A stretch of 64,000 nt of DNA from Planctomycetota bacterium (GTDB taxonomy: Bacteria; Planctomycetota; Planctomycetia; Planctomycetales; Planctomycetaceae). Under the pieces are notes generated by a model. That model was not told the DNA's origin. It did no database searches and worked only from the letters and a program-made list of their open reading frames with translations. The position numbers were made by a program, and so were the translations under genes. Every line of letters begins with the position of its first letter. Position 1 is the stretch's first letter. The stretch spans positions 75,359-139,358 of the forward strand of contig JAEZFD010000058.1 of assembly GCA_023417655.1 (NCBI GenBank). The letters run 5' to 3'. This document shows, one piece after another, positions 36,773 through 45,643 of the stretch.

Positions 36773-37792
36773 ATGTTAGGTACGCTGAGTCGACAGGCAG
36801 TTCTGGCAAGCTTACTCGCAGGTGTTGTGGTCGCTGCACCTCCTGAGGCACCTCGGGAAGTGAATCAACAGCGGGAAGGCGTTCAACAGCGAGAAGGGGC
36901 TCGCCCACGACAGGGAGCTCCTGTTGTCGAGCAACGCGGAGCGATTCAAGTTCAACCGGGAGCACAACAGCCCGGCATTCAACAGCCTGGTGTCGTTGTT
37001 GAGACCCGACGCGACGGGGCTCAGGTTGCTCGCAATGACGCCCGTGAACTCGATCGACATATTGCCGATTGCCTGATGCTCGGGAATCAGGAAGAAATCA
37101 ATCTCGGTCAATTTGCCTCTGAACGGGCTCAGGATCCTCGAGTGAAGGAATTTGCTCAGATGCTGATTCGTGACCATCAGGCACTGAATCAGAAGCTGCA
37201 GTCCTTTAGCTCACAACGTCAGCAGGCCCAAGGGACTATTCAGGCAGGACCAGCCACTGTTCAGACTCAGACCCAGCAGGCTCTGCCAACGGGAACTCCA
37301 GCTGATCGTCGCGAAGCTCGCCAGGAACTGCGTCAGCAGGGAGAGTCTGCTCGTGATGCTCGGGAAGCTGTCCGAGATGCAGCTCAGGCTGGCGCAAATA
37401 TCATCGCCGGAGCTGACGGAACCGCTGGTCGCCGGATGGAAGTCACCACAGGATACCGTGGAGAATCAGGCTCTTTGAATGATCAGCTCTATCAAATCGC
37501 TCGCGAAGCGAAGCGAAATTGTGAAGAGATGACCAAGGAAGAGCTCTCCAAGGAATCCGGTAACAAGTTTGATCAGGCCTTCGTGGGCAGCCAGATTGCC
37601 GCCCATATCGCAACACTCGCCCAGCTGAAAGCCGCTCAGGGGCACGTTTCTCCTGAACTGCAGCAGGTTCTGGCAGACGCCACCCAGTCGGTTAAACAGC
37701 ACAAAGCACATGCTGACCAGCTGATGAAGGACCTGAACCAGAACGACAGCCGGGGCGATCGCAACAACAATCGCGACCGCAACAACAACTAA
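36773..37792 (+). CDS. Exported DUF4142 protein with split domain and low-complexity spacers
   Basis: ATG 36773 follows GAGGAATTCGAA and yields a signal-like N-terminus (QAVLASLLAGVVVAAPP). The 339 residues comprise a Gln/Pro/Gly-rich spacer (about 20-75), then a ferritin-like helical pair typical of DUF4142 (DRHIADCLMLGNQEEINLGQFASERAQDPRVKEFAQMLIRDHQALNQKLQ, in pieces across 85-140). A further low-complexity stretch follows (about 140-235). The remaining two helices come next (QIAREAKRNCEEMTKEELSKESG and FDQAFVGSQIAAHIATL, about 250-330), and the chain ends in an Asn/Asp/Arg-rich tail. DUF4142 is usually uninterrupted; here about 100 residues separate its halves. Function unknown; the family is often stress-associated. 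A strong terminator follows. Confidence 0.85.
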   Translation: MLGTLSRQAVLASLLAGVVVAAPPEAPREVNQQREGVQQREGARPRQGAPVVEQRGAIQVQPGAQQPGIQQPGVVVETRRDGAQVARNDARELDRHIADCLMLGNQEEINLGQFASERAQDPRVKEFAQMLIRDHQALNQKLQSFSSQRQQAQGTIQAGPATVQTQTQQALPTGTPADRREARQELRQQGESARDAREAVRDAAQAGANIIAGADGTAGRRMEVTTGYRGESGSLNDQLYQIAREAKRNCEEMTKEELSKESGNKFDQAFVGSQIAAHIATLAQLKAAQGHVSPELQQVLADATQSVKQHKAHADQLMKDLNQNDSRGDRNNNRDRNNN

Positions 37793-37897
37793 GACAGTCC
37801 CGACGAATAGTGTCAGTCACGGATGGGCTTCAAGGAGAGATCTTTGAAGCAATCACGGACGAAAAAATGATGCTTGAAGCAGGAGGCTGTGTGTGGC

Positions 37898-37933
37898 CCT
37901 CTTCTTCGCCAAGTGCGAAGAAGAGGGTTTTTT
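37898..37933 (+). terminator. Intrinsic terminator after DUF4142 gene
   Basis: Perfect 13-bp stem CCCTCTTCTTCGC/GCGAAGAAGAGGG with loop CAAGT and six following T. Confidence 0.92.
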
Positions 37934-38249
37934 CGTTTGAGGAAAGTGTCTCGGGCCTTCACTTCTAAAGGGGACTCCCTCGGAGAAACCTGCCAAGAAC
38001 CTGCTCGGAGAAATAAGGAGATAAACGAAGGCGGCGGCTTGATGCCTTAGGAGCGACCGCACGAATCAGCGTTAAGAGTTGTGTGAATTCCGTCGGAAGG
38101 CATTTCAGGATAAAGGCTTAAGGATTCCATGGGGCAGGACTGGGGACGCGGGTAGACCTGGACGGAAATTCCCGCTGACTTGACTGGAATTCCAAGCGTC
38201 CCATCGCATACACTCCCCGCTTCGTTTTTTTCGGACCGATGGTGACAAG
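37934..38249. other. Intergenic region upstream of rpmI
   Basis: No infC gene is present, although IF3 is the usual upstream partner of rpmI. A TACACT -10-like sequence occurs near 38212 but has no good -35 partner at normal spacing. Nothing else is recognisable. Confidence 0.4.
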
Positions 38250-38453
38250 ATGCCTAAAGCAAAAACACACAAAGGGATTGCCAAGCGCTTCAAAGTGACG
38301 GGGTCAGGCAAAAAAGCCACCCACCGCGCTGCGAACCGTGGGCACATTCTCGGTAAGAAGTCAGCCAAGCGTAAGCGTCAGCTGCGCGGCGGCGGTATCG
38401 TCTGCGGTGCGAACGCCCGTATGATCCTGGAAGCTGTTCGCCCCAGCCTGTAA
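38250..38453 (+). CDS. rpmI: 50S ribosomal protein L35
   Basis: The 67-residue basic protein MPKAKTHKGIAKRFKVTGSG, with HRAANRGHILGKKSAKRKRQLR, is a clear full-length L35. In most bacteria the order is infC-rpmI-rplT with short spacers. Here infC is missing from the locus and 287 bases separate rpmI from rplT, an unusually long gap that holds two related hairpins. Confidence 0.97.
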   Translation: MPKAKTHKGIAKRFKVTGSGKKATHRAANRGHILGKKSAKRKRQLRGGGIVCGANARMILEAVRPSL

Positions 38454-38470
38454 TTCCACTCAGTCGATGT

Positions 38471-38491
38471 CTTTCTGGAACATCCAGAGAG
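38471..38491 (+). promoter_or_regulatory. First hairpin in rpmI-rplT spacer
   Basis: Arms CTTTCTGG and CCAGAGAG (one G-T pair) around loop AACAT, 18 bases after the rpmI stop. It shares the TTTCTGG...CCAGA core with the second hairpin at 38530-38566, so the two could also pair with each other as alternatives. No T-run follows. Confidence 0.55.
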
Positions 38492-38529
38492 GTTGCTTCG
38501 GCTGGGTCTCAGGCTGTGCGGAGTTCAAC

Positions 38530-38566
38530 GCGAACGCCTTTCTGGAATCCAGAAATGATCGTTCGC
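38530..38566 (+). promoter_or_regulatory. Second, two-stem hairpin in rpmI-rplT spacer
   Basis: Outer stem GCGAACG/CGTTCGC, a small internal loop, then inner stem TTTCTGG/CCAGAAA closed by AAT. It is about 175 bases before the rplT start. Ribosomal protein L20 represses its own operon by binding mRNA structures in several bacteria, and this spacer would be a natural place, but homology to those sites is unproven. Confidence 0.6.
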
Positions 38567-38740
38567 AGTGTCGTGGATCAGCGGAAGCGGTCAGCAGGCA
38601 CAAAATCAAGTGGTCGCGTTGCCGTGGCAGGGAATGGTTTGCCCCTGGCGGTCCGACCGGAAAATTTCTGGCTTAAGCCTCGTCGGCTCGGAACATCATT
38701 GAGATGTCTGTCCTGATGCCGGCAGAAGAAAGTTCGAACC

Positions 38741-39100
38741 ATGCGTGTTTCATACGGTAAAGCCCGTCGTCGGAAGAAGAACCGTATCTTCAAAGCGGCG
38801 AAGGGGAACTGGGGTGGACGGAGTCGCCTGTGGCGAACAGTCCAGGAAACCCTGCTCCGCGGCCGCGCTTATGCGTTCCGCGACCGCCGCGTCCGCAAAC
38901 GTGAATTCCGCGCTCTGTGGATCACCCGTCTGAACGCTGCCAGTATGCAGCGCGGCCTGCGTTACTCTCAGTTCATCCACGGTCTGGCTCTGGCCAATAT
39001 CACGCTGAACCGGAAGGTGCTGAGCGAGATCGCCATTCACAATCCAGCCGTCTTCGATGAAATCACCGCCAAGGTGAAGGCAGCACTGGGCGTGAACTAG
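38741..39100 (+). CDS. rplT: 50S ribosomal protein L20
   Basis: The 119-residue protein is full-length L20: MRVSYGKARRRKKNRIFKAA, ending in IHNPAVFDEITAKVKAALG, with FRDRRVRKREFRALWITRLNAA and FIHGLALANITLNRKVLSEIA in between. L20 is an early 50S assembly protein and in studied bacteria a translational autoregulator of rpmI-rplT. A strong bidirectional-looking terminator follows at 39136-39175. Confidence 0.98.
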   Translation: MRVSYGKARRRKKNRIFKAAKGNWGGRSRLWRTVQETLLRGRAYAFRDRRVRKREFRALWITRLNAASMQRGLRYSQFIHGLALANITLNRKVLSEIAIHNPAVFDEITAKVKAALGVN

Positions 39101-39135
39101 ACCGCCCGTGCTTCCCTGCGGAAGACAACGAATTC

Positions 39136-39175
39136 AAAAGCTCCGGCAAGCCATCAGGTTTGCCGGAGCTTTTTC
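39136..39175. terminator. Intrinsic terminator between rplT and the RND operon
   Basis: Stem AAAAGCTCCGGCAA/TTGCCGGAGCTTTT (loop about a dozen bases) is flanked by A and T runs on the two sides, so it can stop transcripts from rplT and from the opposing efflux operon. Confidence 0.9.
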
Positions 39176-39365
39176 GTTGGCCCAAACGCTCTGCGAAGGC
39201 TCGTGAATGATGCAGCCTCCAAGGTTCGGGGGTCTTTGCAGTTCGGCCCGGATTTCTCGGTGGGAAGGGTCTGCAAACGCATTCAGAATCGGACGCTGCA
39301 GACAGGGCGGCGTGCCCAGAGTCGGTGTTCAGGGGCCTTGCCCGGAGTCGCTCTCAGAATTGTTT

Positions 39366-42300
39366 TCAGTGACTGGGGGCGGAGGTCACCGCGTGTTCCC
39401 AATCAGGGGTGAGTCGCGAGGCCCGGGACTGCTGCTTCGCGAATAAACGTCGCAGCCGTCGCTGTTTTCTCCACTCTTGCAGCCAGTCCACATACAGATA
39501 GACGACCGGCGTCGTGTAGAGTGTGAGCATCTGACTGAAGATCAGTCCGCCGACAATGGCGATTCCCATTGGATGCCGCAATTCGGATCCATCACCATTT
39601 CCGAGAGCAAGGGGCAGGCCCCCCAGCAGGGCGGCCATAGTCGTCATCGTGATCGGACGGAATCGGAGGATGCAGGCCTGATAGATGGCGGATCGCGGGT
39701 CCATCCCCTTATTCCGCTCAGCATCGATCGCGAAGTCGATCATCATGATCGCATTCTTCTTCACGATGCCGATCAGCAGCAAAATTCCGATCAGGGCCAT
39801 CATGTTCAGTTCTGTCTTGCACCACATCAGTGCAACCAGTGCTCCGACCCCGGCCGACGGAATCGTGGAGAGAATCGTGATCGGATGCAGATAACTTTCG
39901 TACAGCATTCCAAGAACCAGATACACGGCCACCAAGGCAGCGAGGATCAGCACCGGCTGGCTGCTGGTGCTAGCCTGGAACGCCTGAGCGGTTCCCTGAA
40001 ATCGCCCTTGAATACTGCCGGGGATGCCGAGCTTGTCGACGGCTGCGTTGATTTTTGGAACCACTTCACTGAGTGACGTCCCCAGCGCCAGGTTAAATGA
40101 GATCGTCACAGACGGTCCCTGTCCTGAGTGCGGAACCGCGAGCGAAGTTGTCCGAAGTTCTGGTTGATAAAGATCGCTCAGAGGGATCTGCTGGTTGTTC
40201 GCATTCTTGACATAGATATGTTTGAGGCTGTCAGGGCTCGACCAGTACTGGGGTTCGAGCCCCATCACGACGCGGTACTGATTCTTCTCTTTGTAGATGT
40301 TGGAAACCTGCCGCTGCCCGAATGCGTCGTAGAGCGTGTTGTCGATTTCCTCAAATGTCAGTCCGAGTCGGGCGGCGGTGGGACGATTGACCTGCAGGCG
40401 GGTTTGCAACCCGCGATTCTGCTGATCGGTATTCACATCGACGAGACCAGGAATGGCTCGCATTTCCTTGACGAGTTTCGGTCCCCAGCTATTGAGTTCC
40501 TGCAAATCGCTTCCCTGCAGGGTGTATTGGTACTGAGCGCTGCTGGCGCGGCCGCCGATCCGCAGGTCCTGAATCGCCTGCATATAGAGATTTGCGCCCG
40601 GGATGGAAGAGACAGACGCCCGTAGACGGGCAGCGATCTGATCAATGGTGGCGGAACGTTCGGAGCGGGGCTTCAGGCCGATGAACATTCGGGCCGAATT
40701 CGTAGATGACGAAGCACGACCGGCATAAGCGGAGACGTTCGTCACGTCCGGGTCTTCAAGCAGCTTATCACTGAATTTCAGGATCAGCGCTCGCATTGCC
40801 TGAAACGAGGTGTCCTGATCGGCAATGAGATTGCCGGTAAATCGCCCGGCATCCTGTTGTGGGAAGAACCCCTTTGGAATGATGATGTACAGGTAAACCG
40901 TGAAAGCGATTGTCAGCAGTGTGACCGCCATCGTGATTCGCTGATGACGGAGAACGATTTTTAAAGACCAGTCATAGAGCCAGAGAATTGCATCAAAGAC
41001 CCATTCTGTCGCCCGATAGAAGAGACCGTGTTTGACTCCTTTTTCCGGGCGAAGAAGCAGGGCGCACATCATCGGTGTCGTGGTCAGCGAAATGACCAGC
41101 GAGATCCCGATCGCTGCAGACAGAGTGATTGCGAACTCGCGGAAAAGCCGACCAATGATTCCCCCCATCAGCAGAATGGGAATGAACACGGCGACTAGCG
41201 AGATACTGATTGAAAGGACGGTGAACCCGATTTCGCTCGCTCCCAGCAGTGAGGCCTTTCGTGGTTCCATGCCGTCTTCGATGTGGCGACGAATGTTTTC
41301 AACGACCACGATGGCATCATCGACAACGAAGCCGGTGGCGATCGTCAGGGCCATCAGTGACAGATTGTCGAGACTGTATCCCAGCAGGTACATCACCCCG
41401 AAGGTCCCGATCAGCGAGACGGGAACCGCGACACTGGGAATCAGCGTCGTACGGACGTCTCGGAGGAACAGGAAGACGACCAGAATCACGAGAATGACGG
41501 ACAGCATTAATGTGAACTGAACGTCGTGCAGTGACGCACGGATTGTCGCCGTCCGATCGAACACGACATTCAGATTCATGCTGGCAGGGATTTGCGCCTG
41601 CATCTCAGGGAGGAGTTGTTCAACTCCTTCGACTGCTTTGATGATGTTTGCGCCGGGTTCCCGGAAGATGAGAATGGTGACCGACGGCATGCCGTTATAG
41701 ATGCCGAAAGACTGGACGTCTTCCATCGAATCGATCACTTCGCCAAGATCACCCAATCGAATCGGTGCCCCATTTCGATAGGCAACAATCAGCGGAGCAT
41801 ATTCTTTTGCGGTAAACAACTGGTCGGTTGTGGTGATCGTCCAGGTCTTGTCTCCCTCTTCGATCTGACCTTTGGGCCGATTGGCGTTGGCTTTTCCCAA
41901 GGCATCGCGGACATCTTCCAGACTCAGTCCCAGGTTGGTAAGAACGGTCGGATTCAAGTGCACGCGGACAGCGGGAGCAGCACCGCCTCCAATCATCACC
42001 TGACCGACTCCGCTCACCTGCGAAATCTTCTGCTGCAGAATGGTCGACGCCATGTCGTACATTTCATGCAACGGATAAACATTTGATGTCAGGGTCAACA
42101 TCATGATCGGCGCGTCAGCCGGGTTCACGAGTCGGTAAGAGGGATTGTTCGGAAGATTGGGAGGCAGCTGGCTTCGCGCTGCGTTAATCGCCGCCTGAAC
42201 GTCACGCGCCGCCGCATGAACATTCCGGTCCAACTCGAATTGCAGTGTGATCGAAGAGGAACCCAGCGTACTGGTAGAGGACATCTCGGTGATGCCAGCG

Positions 42301-42521
42301 ATTCGCGAGAACTGACGTTCCAGCGGAGTCGCGACCGAGGACGCCATGGTCTCGGGGCTGGCACCGGGCAGACTCGCAGAGACGGAGATCGTTGGGAACT
42401 CAATTTGCGGAAGCGGAGCGACCGGCAGCTTGAAATAGGCCATCGATCCGGCCAGCATCACGGCAATTGTCAGCAGCGTGGTGGCGACAGGGCGACGGAT
42501 GAAGGGAGCGGAGAGATTCAT
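39366..42521 (-). CDS. mdtC: RND efflux permease, HAE1 family (MdtC-like)
   Basis: ATG 42521 overlaps the preceding permease stop (ATGA, 42518-42521), giving 1051 residues; an upstream in-frame start at 42560 is unlikely. It is a full-length RND pump with twelve predicted membrane helices and two large periplasmic loops. The first helix is PFIRRPVATTLLTIAVMLAG. The proton-relay residues are present: GFVVDDAIVVVENIRR in TM4 (paired Asp) and GIVKKNAIMMIDFA in TM10 (Lys). Together with the second permease and the adaptor it forms an MdtABC-like tripartite pump, in which two different permeases act as a heterotrimer. No outer-membrane TolC-type channel is in the operon. Gene names are by analogy. 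Confidence 0.92.
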   Translation of the reverse strand: MNLSAPFIRRPVATTLLTIAVMLAGSMAYFKLPVAPLPQIEFPTISVSASLPGASPETMASSVATPLERQFSRIAGITEMSSTSTLGSSSITLQFELDRNVHAAARDVQAAINAARSQLPPNLPNNPSYRLVNPADAPIMMLTLTSNVYPLHEMYDMASTILQQKISQVSGVGQVMIGGGAAPAVRVHLNPTVLTNLGLSLEDVRDALGKANANRPKGQIEEGDKTWTITTTDQLFTAKEYAPLIVAYRNGAPIRLGDLGEVIDSMEDVQSFGIYNGMPSVTILIFREPGANIIKAVEGVEQLLPEMQAQIPASMNLNVVFDRTATIRASLHDVQFTLMLSVILVILVVFLFLRDVRTTLIPSVAVPVSLIGTFGVMYLLGYSLDNLSLMALTIATGFVVDDAIVVVENIRRHIEDGMEPRKASLLGASEIGFTVLSISISLVAVFIPILLMGGIIGRLFREFAITLSAAIGISLVISLTTTPMMCALLLRPEKGVKHGLFYRATEWVFDAILWLYDWSLKIVLRHQRITMAVTLLTIAFTVYLYIIIPKGFFPQQDAGRFTGNLIADQDTSFQAMRALILKFSDKLLEDPDVTNVSAYAGRASSSTNSARMFIGLKPRSERSATIDQIAARLRASVSSIPGANLYMQAIQDLRIGGRASSAQYQYTLQGSDLQELNSWGPKLVKEMRAIPGLVDVNTDQQNRGLQTRLQVNRPTAARLGLTFEEIDNTLYDAFGQRQVSNIYKEKNQYRVVMGLEPQYWSSPDSLKHIYVKNANNQQIPLSDLYQPELRTTSLAVPHSGQGPSVTISFNLALGTSLSEVVPKINAAVDKLGIPGSIQGRFQGTAQAFQASTSSQPVLILAALVAVYLVLGMLYESYLHPITILSTIPSAGVGALVALMWCKTELNMMALIGILLLIGIVKKNAIMMIDFAIDAERNKGMDPRSAIYQACILRFRPITMTTMAALLGGLPLALGNGDGSELRHPMGIAIVGGLIFSQMLTLYTTPVVYLYVDWLQEWRKQRRLRRLFAKQQSRASRLTPDWEHAVTSAPSH

Positions 42522-45500
42522 TCCGCCATGACCTCCGTGCGTTCCTCGATTTCCTCCCACTTCGCAGGTTCTCGAGAGAAGCCAAGTCGCGTTCCGAGGC
42601 TGTCAAACCACAAGTAGATGACAGGAGTCGTGTACAACGTCAGAACCTGACTGAAGATGAGGCCTCCGATGATGCTGATCCCCAAGGGCTGACGCATTTC
42701 GGACCCGACGCCACCTCCGAATGCCAACGGCACCCCCCCCAGCAGGGCCGCCATGGTCGTCATCATGATGGGACGGAAACGCAGCAGACTCGCTTCGAAA
42801 ATCGCGGCTGCTGGTGACATCCCTTGATTCCGCTGCGCATCGAGCGCGAAGTCGATCATCATGATCGCGTTCTTCTTGACGATCCCGATCAGCAGAATGA
42901 TTCCGATCAACCCGATGACATTCAGGTCCAGTCCTGCCAGCATCAAGGCAACCAGAGCTCCAACGCCTGCCGACGGAAGCGTCGACAGAATCGTGATGGG
43001 ATGAATGTAGCTTTCGTACAGCACGCCAAGGACGATGTAGACGGTTACCAGTGCCGCAAGAATCAGCAGGGGCATGTTCTGCAGTGACGCCTGGAAGGCA
43101 GCAGCCGTCCCCTGGTAGGCCGTGACGATACTCGCTGGCATCTGGAGTTCTTCGCGAGTGCGATTGATGGCCTCAACCGCTTCTCCGAGTGAAGTTCCGG
43201 GGGCGAGGTTGAAGGAGACGGTCACGACCGGGAACTGACCCTGATGATTGATCGACAGCGGGAAGGAAGATTTTTCGACACGGACGATCGAGCTCAACGG
43301 CGTCATCTTGCCGGATGAGGTCCGAATGTAAATCGACGAAAGATCATCTGGTGAGTTTCGGAATTGCGGCTGCACCTCGAGGACGACGCGGTACTGGTTG
43401 AGCTGAGTAAAGATGATCGAGACCTGCCGCTGTCCGAACGCATCGTACAAGGCATCATCAATCATCTGCGGAGTAATACCGAGCCGCGAGGCGGTGTCGC
43501 GGTCAATGACCAGATGAGCCCGAAGGCCTCCCAGCAGCTGATCAGTGGCGACATCACGCAGTTCAGGCAGTTGCTGGAGCTTGGAGACGAACCGCGGGGT
43601 CCATTCAGCGAGTTCGTCGTGATCGGGATCTTCCAGACTGAATTGATACTGGGTGCGACTGACCCGGGTTTCGACAGTCAGGTCCTGCACGGGCTGCATG
43701 AAGAGTTGAATCCCCTGAATTTCATCAATCTCTGGCTGTAACCGGCGGATCACTTGCAGAGCGGAGGCGTCGCGGTCTTTCTGGGGTTTTAGATTGATCT
43801 GAATGCGTCCACTGTTGATGGTCGTGTTGGTGCCGTCAATTCCGATGAAGCTCGACAGGCTTTCAACGGCGGGGTCTCGCAGGATGACCTCGTTCAATTT
43901 CAACTGTCGTTCGCTCATCGCTTGGAAGGAGATGTCCTGCGGCGCTTCCGAGATCGCGAGAATCACGCCAGTGTCCTGCACTGGGAAGAAGCCTTTCGGC
44001 ATCCGGATGTAAAGATAAACAGTCGCGGCGACAGTTAGCAGGAAGACAAACATCGTCAGCGCCTGATAGCGAAGCACGTGACGAAGCGTGATTCCGTACC
44101 ACCGAATGACTGCGTCAAACGCATTTTCCGAGAGGCGATAGAGCCAGTTTTCTTCCCCTTTGTGATGTGCCTTCAACATCTTGGCACACATCATCGGGGT
44201 CAGCGTCAGGGAGACAACTGCCGACACCAGAATCGTCACACTGAGTGTGACGGCGAACTCACGGAAGAGTCGTCCGACGATATCACCCATCATCAGCAGC
44301 GGAATCAGCACGGCGATGAGCGAGACGCTGAGAGAGATAATCGTGAAGCTGATTTCGTCTGACCCTCGCAGCGAGGCCGTATGCGGATCTTCGCCTTCTT
44401 CGACGTAGCGCATGATGTTCTCGATCATCACAATCGCATCATCGACGACGAAGCCGGTCGAGATCGTCAGAGCCATCAGCGAAAGATTATTCAGGCTGAA
44501 GCCCAGCAGATACATCACTCCAAACGTCCCGACGATCGAGAGGGGGACGGAGACGCTGGGAATGATGGTGGCAGGAATGTTCCGCAGAAACAGGAACATC
44601 ACCAGCACCACCAGCCCGACGGTCATGAGCATTTCATGCTGGACGCTCTCGACGGATGCCCGAATGGTGACGGTTCGGTCCGTCAACACTTTGACGTTGA
44701 TCGAGCCCGGAAGTGACTCTTCCATTTGTGGAAGCAGCGCTTTAATGCGGTCGACCACATCGATGATGTTCGCGCCCGGCTGTCGCTGAATGTTCACAAT
44801 CACCGCAGGAGTCGTGTCCATCCACGCTGCCTGCCGCAGGTTCTCAATGTCGTCAACAACTGTTGCGACTTCGGACAGGCGAATCGGGGCATTGTTACGG
44901 TAGGTGATGATCAGGTCGCGGTACTGCTGACTCGTCAGCAGCTGGTCATTGGCCCCGATGATGTAAGACTGTCGTTCTCCGTCAAAGCTGCCTTTGGCCT
45001 GATTGATGTTTGCTTGCGTCAGGGCCGTTCGGACGTCGGCGAGCGTGAGCCCGAGACCTGACAGGGCAGTGGGATTCACCTGCACGCGGACGGCTGGCTT
45101 TTGCCCGCCGCTGACGCTGACCATCCCGACCCCGCCCAGCTGGGAGATCCGCTGCACCAGACGAGTGTCAGCGAGATCCTGCACCACCGACAGAGGCAAC
45201 TCTTTGGAAGTGAGGGCCAGTGTCAGAATCGGTGAATCGGCCGGGTTCGTTTTTGTATAGACCGGCGGACTGGGAAGATCATTTGGAAGGAACGTACTCG
45301 CAACATTGATTGCGGCCTGCACCTGTTGCGCAGCGATATCGATGTCGAGATCGAGAGCGAATCGCATGGTGATGACGGAACAGCCGGACGAGCTTGTTGA
45401 CGTCATCTGGGTGAGACCCGGAATTTGTCCGAACTGTCGTTCCAGCGGCGCGGTCACCGAAGAAGTCATGACGTCGGCCCCCGCTCCGGGGTAGAACGTC

Positions 45501-45643
45501 ATCACCTGAATGGTCGGATAGTCGACCTGCGGAAGTGCTGAGACGGGCAGCAGTCGATACGCCACCATCCCCGTCAACAGAATGGCCACCATAAACAGGA
45601 CGGTGGCCACTGGTCGCAATATGAAAAAGCGGGACACGTTCAT
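42518..45643 (-). CDS. mdtB: RND efflux permease, HAE1 family (MdtB-like)
   Basis: This 1041-residue RND permease begins MNVSRFFILRPVATVLFMVA and shows GFVVDDAIVMIENIMRY with paired Asp in TM4 and GIVKKNAIMMIDFAL in TM10, so its proton relay looks intact. It is about the same length as its downstream neighbour and clearly paralogous. Its start overlaps the adaptor stop by ATGA (45640-45643), and its stop overlaps the next permease start the same way, so all three are translationally coupled. In E. coli MdtB and MdtC form a 2:1 complex; whether the same stoichiometry holds here is unknown. Confidence 0.92.
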   Translation of the reverse strand: MNVSRFFILRPVATVLFMVAILLTGMVAYRLLPVSALPQVDYPTIQVMTFYPGAGADVMTSSVTAPLERQFGQIPGLTQMTSTSSSGCSVITMRFALDLDIDIAAQQVQAAINVASTFLPNDLPSPPVYTKTNPADSPILTLALTSKELPLSVVQDLADTRLVQRISQLGGVGMVSVSGGQKPAVRVQVNPTALSGLGLTLADVRTALTQANINQAKGSFDGERQSYIIGANDQLLTSQQYRDLIITYRNNAPIRLSEVATVVDDIENLRQAAWMDTTPAVIVNIQRQPGANIIDVVDRIKALLPQMEESLPGSINVKVLTDRTVTIRASVESVQHEMLMTVGLVVLVMFLFLRNIPATIIPSVSVPLSIVGTFGVMYLLGFSLNNLSLMALTISTGFVVDDAIVMIENIMRYVEEGEDPHTASLRGSDEISFTIISLSVSLIAVLIPLLMMGDIVGRLFREFAVTLSVTILVSAVVSLTLTPMMCAKMLKAHHKGEENWLYRLSENAFDAVIRWYGITLRHVLRYQALTMFVFLLTVAATVYLYIRMPKGFFPVQDTGVILAISEAPQDISFQAMSERQLKLNEVILRDPAVESLSSFIGIDGTNTTINSGRIQINLKPQKDRDASALQVIRRLQPEIDEIQGIQLFMQPVQDLTVETRVSRTQYQFSLEDPDHDELAEWTPRFVSKLQQLPELRDVATDQLLGGLRAHLVIDRDTASRLGITPQMIDDALYDAFGQRQVSIIFTQLNQYRVVLEVQPQFRNSPDDLSSIYIRTSSGKMTPLSSIVRVEKSSFPLSINHQGQFPVVTVSFNLAPGTSLGEAVEAINRTREELQMPASIVTAYQGTAAAFQASLQNMPLLILAALVTVYIVLGVLYESYIHPITILSTLPSAGVGALVALMLAGLDLNVIGLIGIILLIGIVKKNAIMMIDFALDAQRNQGMSPAAAIFEASLLRFRPIMMTTMAALLGGVPLAFGGGVGSEMRQPLGISIIGGLIFSQVLTLYTTPVIYLWFDSLGTRLGFSREPAKWEEIEERTEVMAE

